From Leucogyrophana mollusca (Eukaryota; Basidiomycota; Agaricomycetes; Boletales), in NCBI GenBank assembly GCA_021014945.1, contig MU266824.1, positions 1 to 12,281 of the forward strand: a stretch of 12,281 nt of DNA, read 5' to 3'. A model generated the notes under the pieces. The model saw nothing but the letters and a program-made list of their open reading frames with translations. It was not told where the DNA came from and did not search any database. The position numbers were made by a program, and so were the translations under genes. How positions within the stretch are numbered: position 1 is the first letter of the stretch; the number at the start of each line of letters is the position of its first letter. Shown here piece after piece: positions 1 through 7,240 of the stretch.

Positions 1-232
1 GTCAATAATCCATGTTCTCGCTACCAAACACTTTTGGTGCGTGACAATGCCCTGCAGATGCGCCGATTTCACTTGAATCTGCACCACCGCCAACTTTTCT
101 GCAAACAGCAATAAATTGGATTTAACGCTCTTTACACAAGTGTAATTGTGGGCACCACCAGCCACCTCATCCCGCCTCTATGGCTTGCACCTTTCCCGTG
201 CTGAGGCCTGGCCTGGGGAATGGTAGGGCCCC
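1..232 (+). other. Leader / 5' region of the outer element, non-coding
   Basis: No credible coding sequence is seen. A perfect 6-bp inverted repeat with a 4-base loop lies at 23-38 (accaaa/tttggt), and a GC-rich near-palindrome (ggccccatgggcc) overlaps the first gag ATG. An in-frame TAG at 224-226 closes the gag frame just upstream of the ATG at 233. By position this should hold the promoter, 5' UTR and perhaps the left terminal repeat of the outer element, but no TATA box or repeat boundary could be assigned. The minus-strand frame across it is low in information and taken as noise. Confidence 0.45.
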
Positions 233-340
233 ATGGGCCAACATTCTTCGCGTCAAGCACCCCATGCGTCCCTCTCAGAAATGACAAACATCCACAATGT
301 GTCAGCTTCCAACCCCCTATCATTAAGGGGTACTTATAGC

Positions 341-393
341 GAGACAAGCGTCCCGATAGAGGCCTTGCCTCTCCTTGACGCTGTTCCTGTCTC
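341..393 (+). other. Three-tier nested inverted repeat (potential RNA stem-loop) in gag 5' fragment
   Basis: Three perfect pairs nest within one another: gagaca (341-346) with tgtctc (388-393), agcgtc (347-352) with gacgct (377-382), and gaggc (359-363) with gcctc (367-371) around a 3-base loop. Seventeen base pairs over 53 bases, separated by internal loops, would make a stable RNA hairpin. It lies within gag codons 37-54, eight bases before the copia insertion point. Function unknown; possible roles are packaging or translation control. Confidence 0.5.
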
Positions 394-401
394 ACTAGGT
401 G

Positions 402-406
402 GGTTA
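402..406. repeat. Target-site duplication, left copy (GGTTA)
   Basis: GGTTA directly precedes the left LTR and is repeated exactly at 7236-7240 directly after the right LTR. A 5-bp duplication is the usual product of Ty1/copia integrase, and its intact state shows that the two LTRs belong to one insertion event. Confidence 0.93.
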
Positions 407-654
407 TGTCGAAGATATTAGGTGTAAATCTTAGAGTATATTCGACGATAACTACACAGTATATATAGTGAATGATAATGGTGCACAGACCAGGTGAACA
501 TATATGTACGAGTTGTTGTACTACACATGGAAAGCATGAAAGGAATCTATCTAAGTATAACTATGATACTAGAATGTTCCAGTAGTCCATACTGGCTATG
601 ATAAGTCATATACTAACATGTGATAAGGAGAAATCATATACTACATGTTCAACA
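407..654 (-). repeat. 3' LTR of the copia element (248 bp)
   Basis: Begins tgtcgaagatat and ends acatgttcaaca, matching 6987-7235 over its whole length. It follows the polypurine tract in the sense of the element and so is the 3' LTR. Terminal inverted bases are TGT/ACA, extending to TGTYGAA with one mismatch. Compared with the right LTR, three of eight substitutions lie at CpG sites (TCG here against TTG there; CTG and TCA here against CCG and TCG there), in keeping with methylated-cytosine decay in both copies after insertion. Confidence 0.95.
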
Positions 655-663
655 CTCCCACTC
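655..663 (-). other. Polypurine tract
   Basis: On the minus strand the sequence is GAGTGGGAG, ending exactly at the first base of the 3' LTR (TGTTGAAC...). This is the normal site of plus-strand DNA priming in LTR elements. The pol stop codon (TAG, 668-666) lies two bases before it. Confidence 0.85.
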
Positions 664-665
664 AA

Positions 666-2061
666 CTAAGTAGCCGAGTTGACTAAGCCCAAGTCTTTGC
701 AGAACTTGATATGCTTTTGGAAAGCAAGTGGCTTTGTCATGAGATCCGCCATTTGGTCTTCCATAGGTACAAAGAATAATTCGGCATGGCTGGCTTCAAG
801 GAAGTCCCGTATAAAATGGTAACAGATATCAATATGCTTCGTCCGATGGTCCTGAGCAGGATTAACTGCAAGAAATATTGAGCCTTGATTATCTCCGCAG
901 ATGGGAGTAGGCTGTGGCGAGTCAAATCCAATTTCTCTTTGGAAGGACCGAAGCCAAGAGAGTTGACGACAGGCATCAGACATAGCCATATACTCTGCTT
1001 CCGTACAAGACAGTGCGACTGTCTTTTGCCGTCTTGAGACCCATGATACCACTGTGTCGGCTAATAGGGATACGAAGCCCATAGTGCTTCTTCTGTCGTC
1101 TTTGTCACCGGCCCAATCTGCATCCGTATAACAGATAAGTCCCGATAGGAGTCCACCTTGATAGAGAATTGCAAATGTAATCATGTGATTCAAATATCAT
1201 AAGATGTAAATTCCAGCACGGTAATGCTCTTGATTTGGATGAGCACTGTAGGATGCTAGTTTGGTGACTGCATATGCAATGTCAGGCCGTGTGCCAAGCA
1301 TGACATATAATAATGTGCCAACTAGGGATTGGAATTTGGTTTGTAACCGAAGGTCAACACATGTGTTGGGGTCTGATTTCCTAAGGTTAATTCCTGATGG
1401 AAGTGGAGTACGAGCAGGTTTGGAGTTCTGCATCTGGAATGTTTCTAGGGCATCCTGAATATATTTTTGTTGATCAAGGAAAAGCTTGCATTCTTTCCTA
1501 TCTCTTCGGATACGCATTCCTAAGAATAATTCCGCAGGTCCAAGATCTCGCATCTTGTATTGCTCCATCAAGGCCTTCTTGATGTCGTTGATTTCTTTCT
1601 TGGATGATCCCATAGGAAGTAAATCATCAACATAAAGAACCAAGATTAGACTTCCTTTCATTTTCTCGTAAACGTAAATGCCTGTGTCCGAATGAGTTCT
1701 GATGAATCCCATATCGAGTAACGTCTTATGGATCTTTTTGTTCCACGTGAGAGAAGCTTGCTTCAGGCCATATATCACCTTCCACAATCTACAAACTTTC
1801 TTCTCTTGCCCTTTGACGACAAAACCTTCTGGTTGTTCCATATATATCTCCTCGTCTAATTCTCCATAGAGGAATGCCGTTTTAACATCTAACGCTTCTA
1901 TTTCCCAATCTTCTAACGCTGCATGCGCGAGTAGGAAACGAATAGATTCGAAGCGTGCGACAGGAGAGAAGTTTTCTTTGTAATCAATGCCTTGAATCTG
2001 TGTGAACCCTTTGGCGACTAATCTAGATTTTCGTCTGCCATCTGATTTGACTGAAGACCCA
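666..2061 (-). pseudogene. copia pol, reverse transcriptase - RNase H portion
   Basis: C-terminal part of the inner polyprotein, which copies the element's RNA into DNA. The frame is open from about 2061 to the TAG at 668-666, apart from one TGA at 1199-1197. Read from the start it has the copia RT palm motif DVKTAFLYGEL, the downstream EQPEGF and YGLKQ motifs, the catalytic YVDD (1634-1623), and the fingers/thumb region ending near the SLVGTLLYVMLGTRPDI motif. RNase H follows with TDADWAGD, the TEAEYMA motif, GDNQGS and TKHID, so its acidic residues are all present. At its upstream edge (about 2051-2054) it is out of frame with the preceding segment; loss of a GT dinucleotide from a short AGTGTC repeat would explain this. 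Apart from those two lesions the domains look complete. Confidence 0.93.
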
Positions 2062-3640
2062 TTTGGGCTTTATGGTCTTCCGACCCGGAGGTAAATTGAC
2101 TAATTCCCAGGTTCCATTTTCCTTATGGGAATTCATTTTGTCCTGCATTGAATCCTCCCACTCTTTTCAATCAGGGAGAGATTGAATTTCCCAATAAGAG
2201 TTAGGTGCTTTGGTAACTGATGCCAGAAGAAGCTTATGAAGAAGGGGATTTCCCGCTTCTAGAACATCTTGCTCTACTATCTTTGGCATAGAATCCATCT
2301 GTTCGTCTGGATCTTCTATATCCATATTGTCACCTAAGTTAGGATGACATTCCTGATCTACTGGATTACAATCTCCATAGGTGTTATTTTCATTTCACCA
2401 AGGATTACGTCCAGCATTCTCACGTCTGGGTCTAGCGGGTAAAGCTTCTGGAAGTTGCCTTTCCAATGGATCAGCAGGTGGAGGTGCTTCTCCTCACCAG
2501 TAATGTGGATGTGGATGATTATATTGACGTGGATTGTAGTATCTAGGAGGTGATACAGGTTGACATGGTGGATTTCTAGGAGGACCATTGCGTGGTATAG
2601 GACGTATAGGTCTAGGTGGACATGGCGGAGGGCCAGGGTCTGCCTGCCTAGGTTCTTCTTGCCTTGGTTCCTGTGGCTCAGGGTCAACAGGTTCTTCGGC
2701 TTGTTCCGGTATCGCGGGTTCATCTTGTTCAGGTGGTGATTCCTGAACTTGAGGTTCTTTGGGCATAGGAACAGGTTCGTCGTCATCCTCTTGTGGAGGT
2801 GGAAGTGCTTGTTCCTTGTGTGGTTGATTGTTTTGTTTGTTTGGGTATACAGATTCATTGAAGGTTACATCTCGGGATAGTACTATAGTACGTCTTTCCT
2901 TGTCCCAGAAATGATAGCCTTTAGAGCCTGGCTCGTATCCAACGAATACCATAGGTTTTGCTTTTACGGCTAGTTTGTTTTGCCTTCGTTCTTTCTGTAT
3001 ATGGACATATGCTAAATATCCAAATACACGGAAATAGGATATATCCGGTATGGTTCCATTCCAGAGTGTAATAGGACATTTCCATGTGGCTTGTCTGATT
3101 GGTTGATGATTATAGATATGTACTGCCACTTCTATAAAGAGTTTCCAGAGTCCATTTGATAAGCCAGCATCATGACGCATTGCTTCGGCTTTTTCCACAA
3201 TGGTTCTTTGGAATCGTTCTGCTCGTCCGTTTTGCTGAGGAGTTTGTGGCATTGAGGCTTCTCGTTCAATTCCAGAATTGGCTAGTGGACGATCAAATTC
3301 GGCTGATAAGAACTCCCCCCCTCGATCCGAACGGAATCTTTTCAGGGTGGATTCGAGTTGATTTTCAGCCCAAGTCTTGTAACTTTGAAAGACTTTGATA
3401 GTGTCCGACTTGTTCTTCAGGAAATACATTATTCCAAAAGAAGAATAACCGTCGAAGAACATTGCAGTCCATTTGTAGCCATCTATTGATAGATTTGGGA
3501 ATTCATCGAGATCCGCATGTACTAATTCTAGTAGTTTGGTCGCATGGGAAGTTGAGGGTGGGAACGGTAAGCAATGCGATTTTCCGAATTCACAACCTTC
3601 ACATGGTTTATTTTCAGAAGGAAGTTTGATATCCAGAGGT
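2062..3640 (-). pseudogene. copia pol, integrase and linker to reverse transcriptase
   Basis: DDE integrase that joins the element's DNA to the target. The frame, upstream of the internal ATG at 3462, begins near 3637 with CEGCEFGK, the second half of an HHCC zinc-binding motif. Catalytic residues are Asp at 3513-3511, Asp at 3327-3325 and Glu at 3219-3217: D-61-D-35-E spacing, as usual. The core is followed by a GYEPGSKGYHFW-type copia motif and a very Pro/Glu-rich linker (about 2830-2500, with PPPCPPRPIRPIP), then the start of the RT domain (TWELVNLPPG, KPKWVF). Three in-frame TGA stops break the linker and RT N-terminus: 2496-2494, 2397-2395 and 2169-2167. It is shifted relative to both gag-protease (near 3634-3637) and RT (near 2051-2054). 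Confidence 0.92.
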
Positions 3641-5047
3641 CTTTAACCAATTTAGGAAGCTTTTTTAGAGCTTGTTTCCCAGCATGTCCAAAACGTCTAT
3701 GCCACAAGTCGTATTCAGAAGGAGCTACAGCATTTACCGAAGTAAAGCGCTTCTTCATACGATTTATAGGATTATAGATGTCTGCATTAAACCAATGCAG
3801 GGTATCTCCATCACGGTGCAATTGACCAGTAATAAGAAGACGTCCATTAGGTTTGTCCCAAATATTTGTTTCTTGCCCATATGAAGCAAGATATGCGCCT
3901 TTTCCCAGAGCTTGATTATTTGAGAATATTCTTCCAAATGCTTCTGGTACATAAATAACAGGTTCCAGCGTGACTTGAACTTCTCTGCCTTGGCCGTTGA
4001 TGTGCTTGAGAATTACAGCACCATGACCTAAAATGGCAATGTGGTGATCCTTACCGGCTAATTTTGCTTCGCCTGGTTTAGGGAAATCTTTATACCACAA
4101 GAAGTCGTCTTTGTGACATGTCACATGTTGAGAACAGCCAGAATCCATGAGCCACTCAGTTGATTCACACACCGAATACAAGGAAACGGAGATGGATTGA
4201 GACTCGGATACTGTTACATCTGGCATCGAAACTATTTCTAACGAATTTAGGAGATTCTGTCCAGAAGACTGTCTGCCGGAGTTATTCGTTCCGGAAGGGT
4301 TGCCTTTACCCTTCCCTTTCCCTTTCCCTTTGCCTTTGCCGCCGCTTTGATTCCCGCCAGCTTGTCCAGAGGAAGATGGCCTGCCATTCTCCCAGTGCTG
4401 TTCAGTGGTGTGGTTTGTCCTCCCACACTTGTCGCACTTTTTCTTTATGGGGTTAGTATTGGAAACCCTGTTAATCTGGACTTTATTAGCTGACCTGCGT
4501 GATTCCTCTTCAATGATTTTAGGAATGATGTCAGACGGCTTAATGGAGGATACCGTAAGCGTAGCCATCAGTGAGGAAATTGCTGACAAATAGCTTTGAG
4601 GTAGCGCATTGCAAATTTGAAGCGCCATGAGCTGATCGGAAATTTCAATCCCGCTGTCTTTGGCTAGAGATCTTCTGTTCTCCATTTCGGAGATCTGGTT
4701 CCGCATGCTCTTGTTGGCGTCAAGTTTCATCTCCATGAGTTCTTTATAGTATACAAATGCGCCCAAGGTGCCCTTCGCTCCATATTTGGACTTGAGTTTG
4801 TCCCAAACATCCTTTGCGCTTGTGGAACTTCCGATGTTGAATCAGAGAGTGGATTTCATATAAAGTTCCATTGCACCTAAGGCACATTCCTTTTGTTCGC
4901 TTGAAGTGGCACCAGGATCAGTGATGGCAGTATAGCAACCTGCCATTCGGAGATAACCCCTCATGGCAGATGACCATGTTTCGTAATTTGTGCCATCAAA
5001 TGCGACAACTGATTTTGGGCTTTGGAAAGATCCGTGGAAGAAGCCAT
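3528..5047 (-). pseudogene. copia gag and protease portion
   Basis: Gag forms the virus-like particle and the protease cleaves the polyprotein. The proposed start is the ATG at 5047-5045 (MASSTD), but after about seven codons it is one base out of frame with the conserved gag reading (SPKSVVAFDGTNYETW), so a 1-base loss near 5025 is inferred. Conserved parts in order: the FDGTNYETW/AMRGYL N-terminus, a TGA break at 4844-4842, a helical capsid-like stretch, a zinc knuckle at 4436-4395 reading C-X2-C-X4-H-X4-H (His for the usual last Cys), a Gly-Lys repeat tract, the protease active site DSG (4145-4137) in the context WLMDSGCSQHVT, and the pre-integrase WHRRFGHAG motif. The frame then shifts near 3634-3637 and runs out at 3528. 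Confidence 0.92.
4295..4342 (-). repeat. Gly-Lys repeat tract in Gag (hexamer microsatellite)
   Basis: On the + strand cccttt units recur in tandem with variants (gccttt), encoding GKGKGKGKGKG and flanking Gly/Ser-rich sequence right after the zinc knuckle. The strong positive charge next to a zinc knuckle fits RNA binding by the nucleocapsid. Tandem hexamers are prone to slippage, so the number of units probably varies between copies. Confidence 0.75.
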
Positions 5048-5049
5048 TA
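5045..5049 (-). promoter_or_regulatory. Overlapping stop-start TAATG between ORF2 and gag
   Basis: On the minus strand the TAA of the 161-codon upstream frame (5049-5047) and the presumed gag ATG (5047-5045) share a base, giving TAATG. This arrangement is known to couple translation by termination-reinitiation in some LINE elements and fungal viruses. The bases before it are CT-rich (ctccttctatatc), like a fungal 5' leader, so ordinary initiation on a separate mRNA is equally possible. Confidence 0.4.
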
Positions 5050-5532
5050 TAGATATAGAAGGAGTTTGAGATGATGAGGAAGCGAAGAAGTCGGAGATGA
5101 ATAGGTAACAGGAATATGATCGTGAGCTTTGAAGGTATTTTTATAATCCCTTCGCCAATCGCGTTCCAGCCAGTTGAAATAAAGACTGATATGGTAATGA
5201 TAACCAGCAGTCTGGCTGTGCGGTCCACAAACAAAAGGTTTAACAATAGAACCTTTGGCTTTTCGCGTAATGATTTTATCCCAATCCTTTTGTCGTTCTT
5301 CTTCCGTAAAACTGTTGTATGTTGAGCTGCCGACCCCTTTATAGATATATGTGAATTGTTCTTCTGCTGTATATCCTGCAGAGTATGGGTAGAGAATGCT
5401 CTGATCGTAGGAATTGTCTAGTTCTGGAGTGAAATCGTGTTTTGTGGGAAAGAAGACGTATGGGTGTTGGTGATAATATGGCGTGGGATATAAGGCGTGT
5501 AATTTGATTGACGGCGACTCTGTGGAGGCCAT
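5047..5532 (-). CDS. ORF2 of copia 5' region: unidentified 161-residue protein
   Basis: An unbroken frame between ORF1 and gag on the gag strand. The ATG at 5532-5530 follows a TAA in frame 24 bases upstream and has G at +4 (ccATGG), so the start is well set; the stop overlaps the gag ATG. It begins MASTESPS, resembling the presumed gag start MASSTD. The protein has no other Met, is very rich in Tyr and His in its first half (LYPTPYYHQHPYVFF), and has a basic middle (ERQKDWDKIITRKAKGS) and an LERDWRRDYKN stretch. No signal peptide or membrane segment is seen. I recognise no family. It could be an accessory protein, a captured host fragment or a regulatory upstream frame. The last 25 or so codons resemble an ordinary CT-rich leader, so the real protein could end differently in other copies. 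Confidence 0.5.
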   Translation of the reverse strand: MASTESPSIKLHALYPTPYYHQHPYVFFPTKHDFTPELDNSYDQSILYPYSAGYTAEEQFTYIYKGVGSSTYNSFTEEERQKDWDKIITRKAKGSIVKPFVCGPHSQTAGYHYHISLYFNWLERDWRRDYKNTFKAHDHIPVTYSSPTSSLPHHLKLLLYL

Positions 5533-5766
5533 GGAAGAAATCTTGATTTAGAGACGACGAGACCCCCCTGCTCCAAAGAGTTGTGGATCAATCCAAACGT
5601 CTAAGAATTACTTCTGACAAGAGGCCCCTTCCACAAGCAGCTGCCTCAATCCGAACAGAGGTGCTTTTTGAATCACACGATGACAGGATAGCCCGTATCA
5701 ATGATGACAGCACAAGAACCAAATCTGCACAATGATTACTCAAATTGTGGGACAATCTAGAGGGAT
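5533..5766 (-). other. Spacer between ORF1 and ORF2 of the copia 5' region
   Basis: No coding frame of note. It contains no ATG on the minus strand. Bases before the ORF2 ATG (TCTCTAAATCAAG) loosely resemble a fungal branch site plus 3' splice site, and a GTACGA donor-like sequence lies near the end of ORF1, but no convincing intron of normal fungal length joins the frames. A C-run (accccccct on the + strand) lies near 5565. Confidence 0.4.
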
Positions 5767-6945
5767 CTAAGGTTCAGTGGGGCTTTCCGCGTGGTGTGGG
5801 CGAATTTGAGCAAAAAGAAGCTCGTACTGGAAAAACCGATCTTGTAGGTTCAAATGAAACCAGGCAGCGAATAAATTGGGTTCTAAAGCTGCGGATGGTT
5901 CTTCCCAATGATATTCTTGGATTTCCCTAAAGACACTGTCGTATCTTGAAGGGAAAACAATCCAATCTGGGTAAGAGCCATCAGGAAGTCGAGCGTGTTC
6001 TTCAAAAAGTTTGAATTCTAAATCAGAGGAATGAGAAGATGCGTTATCTTCAGCGTCGGCGAAATCCGAGTCGTAAGTGATGCAGCCTGGGATAAATTCC
6101 GGAGTGGGAAGACGACGAGGAGGTACTGGGATGTATTGAAGGGTAAGTCCTTGAGAAAGTTGACCTATGTCTTCGTTGTCAGTAAAGCCGTAAGGGTCGG
6201 TAAAAGAGCCAACGTCTCCGTAAGTTGCAATTGAACGGAGGAAAAGATAATAAGCGGGCCAAGGTTTGGTCCTTGGGTTTTGGTCTGGGAAGACGCTGTC
6301 AACGTCAAGTGGATCTCCCAATTCGTAGGGAGCAAATGTGTCGTAGTTGAAGTGGTCAGTGTAAGAACCCAACTGTAGGATATGTTCCCATTGCCACTCG
6401 CATACTTGGAGATAGGAGGCGCAGTGGTCATTGATGGTGGGATAACCGCCTGTTAAAAACCTATTGAAATCGTAAAACTGCTGTGGGAGAACTTCATATT
6501 CAATGAGTCGTTGTTGAACTTGATTTGCAATGTGAAGTTCAGCAAGGAATAGGTGTAGGCGATCGTGATACCCAGGGTTTGCTACTCCGTCAAATAAAAC
6601 CGTTTGCTGATTGAAGACAAGATAAGGAGCAAGCTCTTCAAAGCGAGTCCAAGGACAAGTGTCGACGTAGTCTGGAAGAGGTTCCCAGTCAACGATGTCT
6701 TCAGGAAAGGCTCCCAAAGTAAATAGTATGGGAGTGTTAGAGTCAGCGATGTATGGAGGAGGGTTTGGACAAGGTAGTGTGCGATGATTGGGAGTATACC
6801 ATATGTTCAACCAGTGTTCTGTCGAATCGGATTCAGACAGAATGCGTTCAACTGCTTCTGCATTGACCGAGCGTAGTTGTTGCTGTTCTTGACGAGTGCA
6901 ACGAGTAAAGAAGAAAAGATGCGCGGTTTGAGCTAGAAGATCCAC
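5767..6945 (-). CDS. ORF1 of copia 5' region: unidentified 392-residue acidic protein
   Basis: A 392-codon frame starting 42 bases after the LTR edge, on the gag strand, and unbroken although gag-pol carries five stops. The listed start is a GTG (6945-6943, atcGTGGatc); no ATG occurs in frame anywhere from the upstream TGA to the TAG at 5769-5767. The start may be a mutated ATG, a non-AUG codon, or supplied by splicing. The product is acidic and rich in Tyr, Trp and Phe, with a Gln/Glu-rich N-terminus (CTRQEQQQLRS), Pro-rich turns (CPNPPPYIAD, IPVPPRRLPTPEF) and a Ser/Asp-rich segment (DAEDNASSHSSDLEF). No signal peptide, membrane span or zinc motif is visible. I recognise no family. At least two CGA codons (about 5989 and 6509) remain unmutated. 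Could be an accessory protein, a captured host gene exon, or a fortuitously open leader. Confidence 0.5.
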   Translation of the reverse strand: MDLLAQTAHLFFFTRCTRQEQQQLRSVNAEAVERILSESDSTEHWLNIWYTPNHRTLPCPNPPPYIADSNTPILFTLGAFPEDIVDWEPLPDYVDTCPWTRFEELAPYLVFNQQTVLFDGVANPGYHDRLHLFLAELHIANQVQQRLIEYEVLPQQFYDFNRFLTGGYPTINDHCASYLQVCEWQWEHILQLGSYTDHFNYDTFAPYELGDPLDVDSVFPDQNPRTKPWPAYYLFLRSIATYGDVGSFTDPYGFTDNEDIGQLSQGLTLQYIPVPPRRLPTPEFIPGCITYDSDFADAEDNASSHSSDLEFKLFEEHARLPDGSYPDWIVFPSRYDSVFREIQEYHWEEPSAALEPNLFAAWFHLNLQDRFFQYELLFAQIRPHHAESPTEP

Positions 6946-6964
6946 GATGAGTTGAGTGAAGTAG

Positions 6965-6982
6965 TTAGAGCACGGGGCTCAT
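6965..6982 (-). other. Five-codon upstream frame created by the primer-binding site
   Basis: Because the primer-binding site pairs with a CAU anticodon loop it must contain ATG. Here that ATG (6982-6980) opens MSPVL followed by TAA (6967-6965). It would be among the first AUGs met by a scanning ribosome on the genomic RNA. No function shown. Confidence 0.35.
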
Positions 6983-6986
6983 AACC
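6970..6986 (-). other. Primer-binding site matching initiator tRNA-Met anticodon arm (half-tRNA priming)
   Basis: The + strand reads gcacggggctcataacc directly against the LTR. This is not the 3' end of a tRNA but the D-side-to-anticodon region of eukaryotic initiator tRNA-Met: ggg-ct-CAT-aa-cc gives stem, loop and CAU anticodon. Drosophila copia and yeast Ty5 are known to prime from such cleaved 5' halves. The primer would end at about tRNA position 39-40. Confidence 0.75.
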
Positions 6987-7235
6987 TGTCGAAGATATGA
7001 GGTGTAAATCTTAGAGTATATTTGACTATAACTACACAGTATATATAGTGAATGATAATGGTGCACAGACCAGGTGAACATATATGTACGAGTTGTTGTA
7101 CTACACATGGAAAGCATAAAAAGGAATCTATCTAAGTATATCTAAGATACTAGAATGTTCCAGTAGTCCATACCGGCTATGATAAGTCGTATACTAACAT
7201 GTGATAAGGAGAAATCATATACTACATGTTCAACA
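6987..7235 (-). repeat. 5' LTR of the copia element (249 bp)
   Basis: Matches the left LTR end to end; begins tgtcgaagatat and ends acatgttcaaca on the + strand and is followed by GGTTA. It borders the primer-binding site and is therefore the 5' LTR that drives leftward transcription. It has one extra A in an A-run (cataaaaagg) relative to the left LTR. Its outer edge also supplies an ATG (7226) that is in frame with the outer gag remnant. Confidence 0.95.
7040..7047 (-). promoter_or_regulatory. Likely TATA box of the copia promoter
   Basis: The 5' LTR contains TATATATA in the minus-strand context cactaTATATActg, 53 bases before the LTR's internal edge. A start 25-35 bases downstream would leave a short R/U5 of roughly 20-30 bases. 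The same motif is in the 3' LTR near 460-467. Confidence 0.5.
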
Positions 7236-7240
7236 GGTTA
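7236..7240. repeat. Target-site duplication, right copy (GGTTA)
   Basis: Identical to 402-406 and directly abuts the outer base of the right LTR. Confidence 0.93.

Larger units (their letters stand above)
233..406 (+). pseudogene. gag of outer element, 5' fragment (codons 1-58)
   Basis: Start of the outer element's gag, cut off by the copia insertion. The ATG at 233 is the first in frame after a TAG at 224-226 and has a G at +4. The 58 codons encode a Ser/Pro/Leu-rich, unstructured-looking N-terminus. The last codon (TTA, 404-406) lies in the 5-bp target duplication. If the inner element and one copy of the duplication are removed, the frame passes straight into the gag frame from 7241 without a shift, so the two pieces were one gene. 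As the sequence stands, the frame runs four codons into the LTR and stops at 419-421. Role: presumed structural (capsid-like) protein, inferred mainly from the zinc-finger motifs in the distal part. Confidence 0.7.
407..7235 (-). mobile_element. Ty1/copia-type LTR retrotransposon with a long, ORF-containing 5' region
   Basis: A complete but decayed element of about 6.8 kb. Reading the minus strand: 5' LTR (7235-6987), primer-binding site, two unidentified open frames (6945-5767 and 5532-5047), gag, aspartic protease, integrase, reverse transcriptase, RNase H, polypurine tract and 3' LTR (654-407). Integrase before reverse transcriptase defines Ty1/copia (Pseudoviridae) as opposed to Ty3/gypsy. 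Both LTRs end TGT...ACA and the flanks carry the same GGTTA. By eye the LTRs differ by 8 substitutions and one 1-base indel, about 3%, so the insertion is not recent. Gag-pol is broken by stops and shifts, so this copy is non-autonomous. The 1.9 kb before gag is unusual for the family. Confidence 0.95.

Noticed and set aside
132..395. 87-codon minus-strand frame at the left edge
   Set aside because: No motif; overlaps the supported gag start on the other strand.
2358..2858. 166-codon minus-strand frame in the integrase-RT linker
   Set aside because: Overlaps the Pro/Glu-rich linker in another frame; its His/Asn/Leu-rich composition is what a shifted Pro-rich repeat gives.
4842..5246. Gag frame extended upstream to a Met at 5246
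   Set aside because: The upstream part is hydrophobic and overlaps ORF2 in another frame; the gag-like reading only starts near 5025.
5540..5830. Possible intron joining ORF1 to ORF2 (GTACGA donor near 5823, CTAAAT...AG near 5545)
   Set aside because: It would be about 280 bases, long for a fungal intron, and the branch site is poor. Not claimed without transcript data.
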